A stretch of 64,000 bases of DNA, taken from Sphingobium sp. CR2-8 (lineage in GTDB: Bacteria; Pseudomonadota; Alphaproteobacteria; Sphingomonadales; Sphingomonadaceae). Positions 51,913 to 60,133 of this stretch are shown one piece after another (positions within the stretch are counted from its first letter, which is position 1; every line of letters starts with the position of its first letter). A model generated the notes under the pieces. That model made no database searches. It saw only the letters and a program-made list of their open reading frames with translations, and had not been told where the DNA came from. The stretch covers positions 1,242,501 to 1,306,500 of the forward strand of contig NZ_JAYKZY010000002.1 in NCBI RefSeq assembly GCF_035818615.1. The letters are read 5' to 3'. A program made the translations under genes and the position numbers.

Positions 51913-52698
51913 TTAGAAGGCGGGCTGGTTGGCCGGGTCTTCGGGATCGACGACCGGAATTGGCGTGACGGGCGCATGAATGCCGCACTCCACCTTGTCC
52001 CAACCGCGCCAGCGGCCCGCCCGCGGGTCTTCGCCCGGCATCACCTTCGACGTGCACGGTTCGCAGCCGATCGACAGATAGCCCTGCGCCTCCAGTGGAT
52101 GGCGCGGCAGTTGCTGGGCCTCGAAATAGGCTTCTAAGTCGGCCTTGTTCCAGTCGCCCAGCGGATTGAGCTTCAGCCGGCCATCCTCCACCTCGAACCG
52201 AGGCAGGTTCTGGCGCGTCACCGACTGGAACGCCTTGCGACCCGAAATCCAGGCGTCCAGGCCATCCTTCGCGCGCTTCATCGGCTCGACCTTGCGGATT
52301 TCGCAGCAGCCGTCCGGGTCGTAGGACCAGCGCAGGCCCGTCTCGTCCTTCTGCGCGATCACCTCGGCGATCGGCGTGACCGTCCGGCTGTCGGTAAAGC
52401 CGAAGCGCTTGATGAGCGTGTCGCGATAGTTCAGCGTTTCGGCGAACATCTTCATCGTGTCTACGAAAATGACCGGCACGGTATTGTCGGCTTTCGCCAC
52501 CAGATCGAGCAGCACCGCGCTTTCCGTGCCGAACGAAGACACGACGGCGACATTGCCGGCAAGGCCTTCTGCAAACACGGTCTTGAGCATGGTGATCGTA
52601 TCGACGCCCTCGAACCGCGCGTTCAGCGCGTCGGCATCTGCCTGCGTAAAAGCAGGGCGGGCGTCGATCAGGTCGATCTGGCGAGCAGGTTCAGCCAT
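51913..52698 (-). CDS. cysH: Assimilatory adenylyl-sulfate (APS) reductase, iron-sulfur type
   Basis: A 261-residue PP-loop reductase that makes sulfite from APS. The P-loop-like SSFGTESAVLLDL lies near residue 54. The [4Fe-4S] ligands are Cys131-Cys132 (DGCCEIRK) and Cys212/Cys215 (GCEPC). The catalytic Cys238 is in ECGIH. The cluster cysteines point to APS rather than PAPS as substrate. ATG 52698 has GGAG 8 bases upstream; the open frame to 52953 overlaps DUF934. It is the last gene of the sulfur-assimilation operon. Confidence 0.94.
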   Translation of the reverse strand: MAEPARQIDLIDARPAFTQADADALNARFEGVDTITMLKTVFAEGLAGNVAVVSSFGTESAVLLDLVAKADNTVPVIFVDTMKMFAETLNYRDTLIKRFGFTDSRTVTPIAEVIAQKDETGLRWSYDPDGCCEIRKVEPMKRAKDGLDAWISGRKAFQSVTRQNLPRFEVEDGRLKLNPLGDWNKADLEAYFEAQQLPRHPLEAQGYLSIGCEPCTSKVMPGEDPRAGRWRGWDKVECGIHAPVTPIPVVDPEDPANQPAF

Positions 52699-53131
52699 TG
52701 CTTGTCTCCGGGTGCCGTTTTGCCCAGACGGGCTGACGGCCATCGATCGTTTTTTGATAAACGTCGGCATAGCGATTGAGCGCGCGTTCCACGGCATCGT
52801 CGTCCAGCGCCTTTGCGGGATGGAAGCTGTCGAAGCCGCAGCGACGCATGGCGTTGATCTGATCGACCAGCACGTCGCCGACGGCGCGCAACTCGCCCTG
52901 ATAGCCCGATTCCCGCAGGATGCGGGCGGCCGAATAGCCGCGCCCGTCGCCATAAGCGGGGAAATTCACCTCGACCAGCGACAGACGATCCAGATGGGGC
53001 AGCAGTTCACGCGCATCCTCACCCGCTTCGATACGGACAGCCGTCGAGTTGGACTGGCCCGTGAAGGATTCGACCGTAACCGCCGGTTCCTGCGTGGCTT
53101 CACCGTCGCGGAAGGAGAGAAATTCAACCAT
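52691..53131 (-). CDS. DUF934 family protein of sulfite-reduction operon
   Basis: A 146-residue protein of the DUF934 family, with RIEAGEDARELLPHLDRL, the VEVNFPAYGDGRGYSAARIL signature and RRCGFDSFHP. These proteins accompany sulfite reductase and cysH in alphaproteobacteria, and an oxidoreductase accessory role has been suggested, but no activity is established. It overlaps cysH by 8 bases and the Rid gene by 8 bases, so the three are tightly coupled. Confidence 0.92.
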   Translation of the reverse strand: MVEFLSFRDGEATQEPAVTVESFTGQSNSTAVRIEAGEDARELLPHLDRLSLVEVNFPAYGDGRGYSAARILRESGYQGELRAVGDVLVDQINAMRRCGFDSFHPAKALDDDAVERALNRYADVYQKTIDGRQPVWAKRHPETSNG

Positions 53132-53531
53132 GATCCGCTTCCTCCGGGATACGCGCGATAACCTTGATCTCGAACTGGAAACCCGCCAGCCAGGTGACGC
53201 CCACCGCAGTGATGTTCGGGAAGGGCTTTTCGCCCCAGTTTTTCTGGAGAACGGGCCAGATCGTTTCGAAATGCCGTTCCGGGTCGATCATGAATAGGGT
53301 CACGTCAACAGCGTCGGCGAAGCTGCTCCCCGCCGCCTCCAATATCGCGTTCAGATTGTCGAAGGCGAGTTGGACCTGATCCCCCAGATCGGGTTCGGGC
53401 GATCCGTCGGTACGCGCCCCGACCTGTCCCGACACGAACAGAAAGCCCTTCGATCGGATCGCAGGAGAGTAGCGATGCTCTTCATACAGAGCGTGGGGAA
53501 TGGCCGGATAAACGGCGTCGCGCTTAGCCAT
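53124..53531 (-). CDS. Rid (YjgF/YER057c/UK114) family protein
   Basis: A 135-residue trimer-type protein with the Rid fold (SKGFLFVSGQVGARTDGSPE, LAFDNLNAILEAAGSSFADAVDVTLFMID in overlapping parts). RidA hydrolyses reactive imines made by PLP enzymes. By eye, the arginine that RidA uses for catalysis aligns with a threonine here (NITAVGVTWLAGFQFEIKV), so it resembles the Rid groups without proven deaminase activity. It sits inside the sulfur operon, overlapping both neighbours by 8 bases. This placement is not part of the common cobA-DUF2849-cysI-DUF934-cysH order. Confidence 0.88.
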   Translation of the reverse strand: MAKRDAVYPAIPHALYEEHRYSPAIRSKGFLFVSGQVGARTDGSPEPDLGDQVQLAFDNLNAILEAAGSSFADAVDVTLFMIDPERHFETIWPVLQKNWGEKPFPNITAVGVTWLAGFQFEIKVIARIPEEADHG

Positions 53532-55155
53532 AGATCGCCTCCTTGAAGGGTTTCATGCCGATGCGACGATAGGTGTCGAGGAAGCGTTCACCGCTTTCCC
53601 GCTGGGCGAGATAGATATCGGTGACCTTCTCGATCGCATCGACCACGCCATCCTCGGAAAAACCGGGACCGGTGATCTGGCCGAGCGAAGCATCCTCCGC
53701 GCCCGATCCACCGAGCAATAGCTGGAAATTCTCGATACCCTTACGATCCACGCCCAATATGCCGATATGCCCGGCATGATGGTGGCCGCAGGCATTGATG
53801 CAGCCCGAAATCTTGAGCTTCAACTCGCCCAGTTCCGCCTGCCGTTCGGCCGCGGCGAAGCGCTGCGCGATCTTTTGCGCCAGCGGGATCGAGCGCGCAT
53901 TGGCCAGCGCGCAATAGTCCAGGCCTGGGCAGGCGATGATGTCGGTGATGAGGTCCAGATTGGCTTCTGCCAGACCTGCCTCGTCCAGCTTTTGCCAGAT
54001 AGCGTACAGGTCCGCCTTCTTCACATGCGGCAGAACCAGATTCTGGGCGTGAGTTACGCGCAACTCGTCGAGCGAATATTGCTCGGCCAGGCTTGCGACC
54101 AGCTCGATCTGGTCCGCCGACGCGTCGCCGGGGATACCCGTCAGCGGCTTCAGGCTGATATTGACGATAGCATAGCCGGGCGCCTTGTGCGCCGCGACCT
54201 GGCGATCGACCCACAGCGCGAACGCCGGGTCGCTGCGGTCGATATCATCGGACAGGCCGGTGGCATAAGCAGGCGCCGCGAAAAAGGCGCGGATGCGGTC
54301 CAGTTCTTCGGTCGGCGGGTTAAGGCCCAATTCGCGCATATGGGCGAACTCCTCCTCGACCTGCCGCTTATACTCTTCGACGCCGATCTCATGGACCAGG
54401 ATTTTGATCCGTGCCTTATACTTATTGTCGCGGCGACCGTAGCGATTGTAGACGCGCAGACAGGCTTCGAGATAGGAGATGATCTCGTCTTCCGGCACGA
54501 AGGCGTTGATAAGCGGCGCAACCATCGGCGTACGCCCCATGCCGCCACCGGCATAGACTTCCGCGCCGATCACGCCGTCGCGTTCCACCAGTTTCAGGCC
54601 GATGTCGTGCAGTTTCATCGCCGCGCGATCATCGTCGCTGGCGATGACGCAAATCTTGAACTTGCGCGGCAGATAGGTGAATTCGGGGTGAAAGCTGGAC
54701 CATTGGCGCAGCAACTCGGCCCAGGGGCGGGGGTCCGCCACCTCGTCGGCGCTTACCCCGGCATATTGATCCGAACTGATGTTGCGGATGCAATTGCCGC
54801 TGGTCTGGATCGCATGCATCTCCACCGTCGCCAGTTCGGCGAGGATATCGGGCGCGTCGGCCAGCTTGATCCAGTTATATTGCAGATTCTGGCGCGTGGT
54901 GAAGTGGCCATAGCCGCGATCATATTTCGCCGCGATCTCGCCCAGCTTGCGCATCTGCTTGCCGCTCAGCGTGCCATAGGGGATGGCGACACGCAGCATA
55001 TAAGCATGCAATTGCAAATAGAGGCCGTTCATCAGCCGCAGCGGCTTGAACTGATCCTCGGTCAGCGCGCCGGTCAGGCGGCGCTGCACCTGGTCACGAA
55101 ATTCCTCGACGCGGGCGTCGACGATGGACTGGTCGTAGCTGTCGTAGCGATACAT
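53524..55155 (-). CDS. cysI: Sulfite reductase hemoprotein (ferredoxin-type nitrite/sulfite reductase)
   Basis: A 543-residue siroheme/[4Fe-4S] enzyme that reduces sulfite to sulfide. The two ferredoxin-like halves are present, with the first around RQNLQYNWIKLADAPDILA. The cluster ligands are seen in IACPGLDYCALANARS and KISGCINACGHHHAGHIG. GNCIRNISSDQYAG contributes siroheme contacts. Nitrite as substrate cannot be excluded from sequence alone, but the neighbouring cysH, DUF934 and cobA genes argue for sulfite. No flavoprotein subunit is adjacent, so ferredoxin is the likely donor. Confidence 0.92.
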   Translation of the reverse strand: MYRYDSYDQSIVDARVEEFRDQVQRRLTGALTEDQFKPLRLMNGLYLQLHAYMLRVAIPYGTLSGKQMRKLGEIAAKYDRGYGHFTTRQNLQYNWIKLADAPDILAELATVEMHAIQTSGNCIRNISSDQYAGVSADEVADPRPWAELLRQWSSFHPEFTYLPRKFKICVIASDDDRAAMKLHDIGLKLVERDGVIGAEVYAGGGMGRTPMVAPLINAFVPEDEIISYLEACLRVYNRYGRRDNKYKARIKILVHEIGVEEYKRQVEEEFAHMRELGLNPPTEELDRIRAFFAAPAYATGLSDDIDRSDPAFALWVDRQVAAHKAPGYAIVNISLKPLTGIPGDASADQIELVASLAEQYSLDELRVTHAQNLVLPHVKKADLYAIWQKLDEAGLAEANLDLITDIIACPGLDYCALANARSIPLAQKIAQRFAAAERQAELGELKLKISGCINACGHHHAGHIGILGVDRKGIENFQLLLGGSGAEDASLGQITGPGFSEDGVVDAIEKVTDIYLAQRESGERFLDTYRRIGMKPFKEAIYG

Positions 55156-55158
55156 GGT

Positions 55159-55455
55159 TCAGATCACCCAGTTGCCGGCATCGGCGTCATTCGGTTTCAG
55201 CGTCAGGTCGGGGCGCACGGTCGGCCCAAGGGCGCGGATGCGGTCCTTGATATGGGCGGGGCGCACGCCGTCGTCGGTGACGGTCGCGTCGATGACATAG
55301 GCGCCCACCACGCGCAGCGCGGCTTCCTCAGTACGAGCCAGGTCGTCGCCGCGCTCTCCCACATCGGCGCTGTCGCCGACCTGGCGCGACCAACCGTCGC
55401 CCGCCCACCAGATGACGTCGCCGCTCACAAGATCGTTGCCGGTCAGTATCTTCAC
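55159..55455 (-). CDS. DUF2849 family protein of sulfite-reduction operon
   Basis: A 98-residue protein starting KILTGNDLVSGDVIWWAGDG after the initiator, which matches the DUF2849 family found next to sulfite reductase genes in alphaproteobacteria. The GTG start at 55455 makes a GTGA overlap with the cobA stop; the longer frame reaching 55791 is shadow sequence of cobA. The stop is 3 bases before the hemoprotein start. Its role is unknown, and context suggests it assists sulfite reductase. Confidence 0.88.
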   Translation of the reverse strand: MKILTGNDLVSGDVIWWAGDGWSRQVGDSADVGERGDDLARTEEAALRVVGAYVIDATVTDDGVRPAHIKDRIRALGPTVRPDLTLKPNDADAGNWVI

Positions 55456-56240
55456 GAACGCATCTCCGAAATATTCTCCCCTGTTGCCGCCCAACCCGCC
55501 AGCACATCGCGTGCCAGTGCGTGGGCCGCCACGTCGCCGACCACGATCACGGCCGGGCTGACCACCTGTTCGCGCGCCACCATGTCGCCCAGGTCGGCGA
55601 GCAGGGTGCGCAATGTCCGCATGTCCGCGCGCGTGCCGTTTTCCAGCACCGCGACGGGCAGGGTCGGCGACACGCCATCCGCCATCAGCTTGTCGGCGAT
55701 GTCGGTGGCGGTCGCGACGCCCATATAGATGACGAGCGTACGGCCCTTCCCCGCCAGTCCCGACCAATCCTGATCCGTCAGCCCCTTGCACTGGCCCGCG
55801 ACGAAGCTGACCGCGCTGGACGCATCACGATGGGTGAGGGGAAGCTGCGCCTGCGCGGCGCTGCCCATGGCGGCGCTGATGCCCGGCACGACCTCCACCG
55901 CTATGCCCGCAGCGCGGCAGGCATCGACTTCCTCGCCGCCGCGTCCGAAGATGAAGGGATCGCCGCCCTTCAGGCGGACCACGCTGCGCCCCTCGCGCGC
56001 CAGATCTATGAGCAGCGCGTTGATCGCGTCCTGCGGCATGCTGTGGCGGCTGCGTTGTTTGGCGACCGAAATAAGGTCTGCGTCCGGCGACGCCAGCGCC
56101 AATATCGCGTCGGACACCAGGCCGTCATGCACGATCACGTCCGCCGCCCCGATCAGGCGCGCGGCCTTGATCGTCAGCAGGTCCGGATCGCCGGGACCAG
56201 CGCCCACCAGATAGACCGTCGAAGGTGCATTGTCAGCCAT
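55452..56240 (-). CDS. cobA: Uroporphyrinogen-III C-methyltransferase
   Basis: A 262-residue SUMT that methylates uroporphyrinogen III at C2 and C7 to give precorrin-2, the siroheme precursor. Motifs are VYLVGAGPGDPDLLTIKAAR, VVRLKGGDPFIFGRGGEE and the central PGISAAMGSAAQAQLPLTHR. It lacks the CysG oxidase/chelatase half. It heads the sulfur operon, which makes sense because sulfite reductase needs siroheme. The stop overlaps the DUF2849 start. Confidence 0.95.
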   Translation of the reverse strand: MADNAPSTVYLVGAGPGDPDLLTIKAARLIGAADVIVHDGLVSDAILALASPDADLISVAKQRSRHSMPQDAINALLIDLAREGRSVVRLKGGDPFIFGRGGEEVDACRAAGIAVEVVPGISAAMGSAAQAQLPLTHRDASSAVSFVAGQCKGLTDQDWSGLAGKGRTLVIYMGVATATDIADKLMADGVSPTLPVAVLENGTRADMRTLRTLLADLGDMVAREQVVSPAVIVVGDVAAHALARDVLAGWAATGENISEMRS

Positions 56241-56326
56241 GGTCGCTCACATGGCGAAAGCGTCGGCCAAGTTCAATTCATAATGGGTATGGCGGGGATT
56301 AGGAAATGTTTTGCGTGTTGCGACCG

Positions 56327-57760
56327 TCAATCGCCCATCGCGCTGACGTCGATGTCCTTCAGCCCCACGCCGATCGAGGCGCGCGGCGTTTCGATCTCCG
56401 CCGATACCACCGGATAGGCGCAATAGTCTGCGGCATAATAAGCGCTGGGGCGATGGTTGCCGGATATGCCGGCCCCGCCAAAGGGCGCGGATGACGACGC
56501 GCCGTTGGTGGGCCGGTTCCAATTGACGACGCCGGCACGGACATTGGCCCAGAACTGGTTATATTGTTCGGGCGACCCGCCGATCAGCGAGGCAGACAGG
56601 CCATAGCGTGTGTTGTTCGCCTCCGCGATGGCGTCGCTGAAATCGGCCACGCGGATCACCTGTAGCAGTGGTCCGAACAATTCCACATCGGGCCGCTCCT
56701 TCATGCCCGTCACGTCGATGATGGCGGGGGTCAGAAAGGGCAGGCCCTTTTTCGGCCGCACCATATGCTTGATCGGCTTGCCGCCATTGCTCATCAGATA
56801 GAGGAAGCTTTCGGTCAGACCGTCGGCGGTCGGATTGTCGATCACCGGTCCCATATAGGGTGTGGGATCGGCATGGGGATGATCGACGATCAGCCGGTCG
56901 GCCAGTTTCTTGACCTCCGCGATCAGGCGGTCGGCGATGCCGTCGCGTACGATCAGGCGGCTGGCGGCGGTGCAGCGTTGGCCGCTGCTCATGAAGGCGG
57001 ACTGGACGACGAGCGTCGCTGCCGCGTTGATTTCGGGCGTGTCCCACACGATGATCGGGTTGTTGCCGCCCATTTCCAGCGCCAGGATCTTGGATGGCTG
57101 GGCGGCATATTGCCGGTTGATCGCGATGCCCGTCTGGGCGGACCCGGTGAACAGGATGCCGCCGACATCGGGATGGGCGGCCAGTGCCCTGCCTGCGTCC
57201 GGCCCGCCGATCAACAGGCGGACCGCGTCCACCGGCACGCCCGCCTCATGATAGAGACTGACCAGCATCTCGCCCACCGCAGGCGTCTTTTCCGACGGTT
57301 TGAATATGACCGCGTTCCCGGCCAGCAGCGCAGGAATGATATGGCCGTTGGGCAGGTGCGCAGGGAAATTATAGGGGCCCAGCACCGCCATAACGCCATG
57401 GGGCTTGTGCCGCACCGACTGGCGCGCGCCCATGGCGGCCTCCAACCGGCGCTGTCCCGTCCGTTCGGAATAGGCGGCGACGCTGACGTCGATCTTGCCG
57501 ATGACTGCGGCGACTTCGGCGCGCGCATCCCATAAGGGCTTCCCCGTTTCCCGTGCGATCAGGTCCGCCAGCGCATCTTCCTGCCGCCGCACGACATTGA
57601 CGAAGCGGCGCAGCGTTTCGATGCGATACGCTATGGGTTGCGCCGCCCAGCGCGGCCAGGCGGCGCGGGCGCGCGCTACCTCGGCCTCGACATCTCCAGT
57701 TTCACCCTGCCAGAGCAGGACGCCGGTGGCAGGTTCGTAGGATGTAAGCGACGCGACCAT
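56327..57760 (-). CDS. astD: Succinylglutamate-semialdehyde dehydrogenase
   Basis: A 477-residue aldehyde dehydrogenase resembling AstD of the arginine succinyltransferase pathway. Catalytic Cys lies in SSGQRCTAASRL, the general base Glu in LALEMGGNNPIIVWD, and the cofactor region in VLGPYNFPAHLPNGHIIPAL. GYNFPAHLPNGHI-type sequence and NGGKPIKHM favour AstD over other ALDHs. The other ast genes are not adjacent, so the pathway role is inferred from family likeness only. It lies between the sulfur operon and SelO on the same strand. Confidence 0.88.
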   Translation of the reverse strand: MVASLTSYEPATGVLLWQGETGDVEAEVARARAAWPRWAAQPIAYRIETLRRFVNVVRRQEDALADLIARETGKPLWDARAEVAAVIGKIDVSVAAYSERTGQRRLEAAMGARQSVRHKPHGVMAVLGPYNFPAHLPNGHIIPALLAGNAVIFKPSEKTPAVGEMLVSLYHEAGVPVDAVRLLIGGPDAGRALAAHPDVGGILFTGSAQTGIAINRQYAAQPSKILALEMGGNNPIIVWDTPEINAAATLVVQSAFMSSGQRCTAASRLIVRDGIADRLIAEVKKLADRLIVDHPHADPTPYMGPVIDNPTADGLTESFLYLMSNGGKPIKHMVRPKKGLPFLTPAIIDVTGMKERPDVELFGPLLQVIRVADFSDAIAEANNTRYGLSASLIGGSPEQYNQFWANVRAGVVNWNRPTNGASSSAPFGGAGISGNHRPSAYYAADYCAYPVVSAEIETPRASIGVGLKDIDVSAMGD

Positions 57761-57808
57761 TTGGACTGAGCATGACGGAAATTGGTTAACGAAAGAAGAG
57801 GGCGCGCC

Positions 57809-59215
57809 TCAACCCGTCGCAACAGCAGCCGGACCGGAACCATGCGCTTCACCCATCCGCCGGATCGCGGCGACTTTGGCATGGAGCGGTTTCCAGTCGT
57901 CATCCTTGTCGATCGCGCTCCAGATTGCCTCGACCTCCTCAATAAGCATGGAGCAGGGGGCATCATCCGCCCAATAATCATGATCCTTTGCGCCCGGCTT
58001 TGCCGTAAAGCGCGCGATCGCCTCGCGAAAGGGCGCCCAGGCAGCGTCGTCATAAGGCGCGCCGTCGCGCGTCGTGCCACCGCGCCAGTCATGGAAGAAG
58101 CGATCGATCGGCGTACCGCTCGTCACCATGCCGCGCACAGCCGCTTCGACCATCGGTCCGGGGTCAGCGCCCGGCTCTACGCCCAGCCGCCAGCAGAAGC
58201 GCCGCTGCATCGCTTCCCCATAGAGCGCCGGGAACCGCTCCAGTTGTGCGATCAGCGGCGGCGCTTCCGTCAGCAGGCGCAGTGACACCGCCAATTGCGC
58301 CACGTCCCAGTGAATCGCCTCGGCTTGACGTCCGAAGGCATAGAGACCGTAATGATCGAAATAGGCAGCCGTAAAATTTGCGTCCCACAAAGGCGTGAAG
58401 CGCCATGGCCCATAGTCGAAGCTTTCGCCGGTCACATTGATATTGTCGCTGTTCAGCACGCCATGGACGAAGCCCGCGACCATATAGCTGGCGGCGAGGT
58501 CCGCCGTGCGCTCCACCACCCGGCCCAGCAATTGGGCAGGCGGGTTGTCGCCAGGGGTTTCGCCATACAGCCGCGTCAACGCGTAATCAGTCAGCTTTTC
58601 CAGCAACACCTTGTCGTCATGAAAGGCCGCGCGCTGGAACGATCCGATGCGGATATGCGAGTGGCTCAGGCGCACCATCGCCGCGCCGCGTGTAGGGGAT
58701 GGTTCGTCGTTGCGTTCCAATGCCTCGCCCGTCTCGATGATGGAGAAGGTCTTGGAGGTGTTGACGCCTAGCGCCTCCAGCATCTCGGTCGCCAATATCT
58801 CACGCACGCCGCCCTTCAACGTCAGGCGTCCGTCGCCGAAGCGGCTATAGGGCGTCTGACCAGATCCTTTGGTGCCCAGATCCAGCAGGCGGTCTCTATC
58901 GTCGCGCAATTGCGCGAAGAGAAAGCCGCGCCCGTCGCCAATGTCGGGATTATAGTGGCGGAACTGATGGCCATGGTAACGTAGCGCCAGCGGCCGGGGC
59001 AGGCTGCCTTCCAATGGCGCAAAGCGCCCAAAATGCGCGATCCATGCATCATCGCTCAAGTCATCCAATCCGACCGATGCGGCCGCCCGGTCATTGCGAT
59101 AGCGCAGGATCGCCTGGGGAAAGTCGGCCGCTGCGACCGGATCAGCGATGTCCGGCATCAGCGCGTCGATTTCAGTGGCGGGACGATATTTGGCGGGTTG
59201 CGGCTTGTGGTTCAT
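57809..59215 (-). CDS. selO: Protein adenylyltransferase SelO (YdiU family)
   Basis: A 468-residue pseudokinase-fold enzyme that transfers AMP to Ser, Thr or Tyr of target proteins, usually in redox response. Family motifs are LALRYHGHQFRHYNPDIGDG, the ATP-binding KGSGQTPYSRFGDGRLTLKG and FVHGVLNSDNINVTGESFDYG. The C-terminus has no visible selenocysteine context. It is divergent from the alpha/beta hydrolase gene with only 37 bases between, so their promoters must overlap. Confidence 0.93.
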   Translation of the reverse strand: MNHKPQPAKYRPATEIDALMPDIADPVAAADFPQAILRYRNDRAAASVGLDDLSDDAWIAHFGRFAPLEGSLPRPLALRYHGHQFRHYNPDIGDGRGFLFAQLRDDRDRLLDLGTKGSGQTPYSRFGDGRLTLKGGVREILATEMLEALGVNTSKTFSIIETGEALERNDEPSPTRGAAMVRLSHSHIRIGSFQRAAFHDDKVLLEKLTDYALTRLYGETPGDNPPAQLLGRVVERTADLAASYMVAGFVHGVLNSDNINVTGESFDYGPWRFTPLWDANFTAAYFDHYGLYAFGRQAEAIHWDVAQLAVSLRLLTEAPPLIAQLERFPALYGEAMQRRFCWRLGVEPGADPGPMVEAAVRGMVTSGTPIDRFFHDWRGGTTRDGAPYDDAAWAPFREAIARFTAKPGAKDHDYWADDAPCSMLIEEVEAIWSAIDKDDDWKPLHAKVAAIRRMGEAHGSGPAAVATG

Positions 59216-59252
59216 ATGGCGATATGGGGGAAGGTCACCTGAAGGATCAAGC

Positions 59253-60133
59253 TTGAGCGGCTATAGCGACGGATATTGGTGGTCACCCGATGGGCTGCGG
59301 CTCCATTATCGGGACTATCACCAGAATGGGGCCGGCGGCGATGACGGTCGTCCGCCGCTGCTCTGCCTGCCGGGGCTGACCCGCAACGCCCGCGATTTCG
59401 AACCGCTGGCCGGGCGGCTGGCGGGCGAGTGGCGAATCATCTGCCCGGACATGCGCGGGCGTGCCGAAAGCGCCTATGCCAAGGATGCGATGACCTATGT
59501 CCCGCTCACCTATTTTCAGGACATAGGCCGCCTGCTGGCCGATCTGGCGATCACGCGCTTCGTCGCGATCGGCACCTCACTCGGCGGCCTCATCACCATG
59601 CTGATCGCCGCGACCCACAAGGAATGGCTGGCTGGCGCGCTGCTCAACGATGTCGGCCCGGTGCTGGACGAAGGCGGGTTGGCGCGCATTCGATCCTATG
59701 TCGGCGTGGGCCAGTCGCATCCGACCTGGGTGCATGCCGCCCGCGCCTTGGCGGAAGCCAATGCCGACGTCTATCCCGGCTATGATCTGGAACAATGGCT
59801 GGCGATGGCCAAGCGCCTCTACCGCCTGAACAGCGGCGGGCGCGTGGTGCTGGACTATGACATGAAGATCGCCGAGCCGATCCGCGCCATGGGCAGCGAG
59901 GCCGGGGTCGACATGTGGCCGGTGATGCAGGCGTTCCGCGACATCCCGACATTGCTGCTGCGGGGGAACGATCCGATCTTCTGTCCGACGCGACGGCCCG
60001 GCGTATGGTGGACGGGATCGGGCACAGCGCGGAGCTGGTGACTGTCCCCCATGTCGGCCACGCCCCTGCGCTGGACGAGCCGGAAAGCGCGGCGGCGATC
60101 GACCGGTTGCTGGCGCGCGTCCTCCATGGCTGA
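59253..60133 (+). pseudogene. Alpha/beta hydrolase, frameshifted near the 3' end in this sequence
   Basis: The first frame (TTG 59253, with AAGGA six bases upstream) has LLCLPGLTRNARDFEPLA and the nucleophile elbow AIGTSLGGLITM. The frame fails at a G-run (GGGGG, 59962-59966). One extra G gives LLLRGERSDLLSDATARRM and continues through the catalytic-histidine segment VPHVGHAPALDEPES to the stop at 60133. The repaired protein is about 293 residues, normal for the family. The stop overlaps the next gene by 8 bases. The substrate is unknown; a sequencing deletion is likely. Confidence 0.8.

Noticed and set aside
53767..55728. Plus-strand frame of 653 codons opposite the sulfite reductase
   Set aside because: It mirrors cysI, DUF2849 and part of cobA; composition is that of an antisense shadow.
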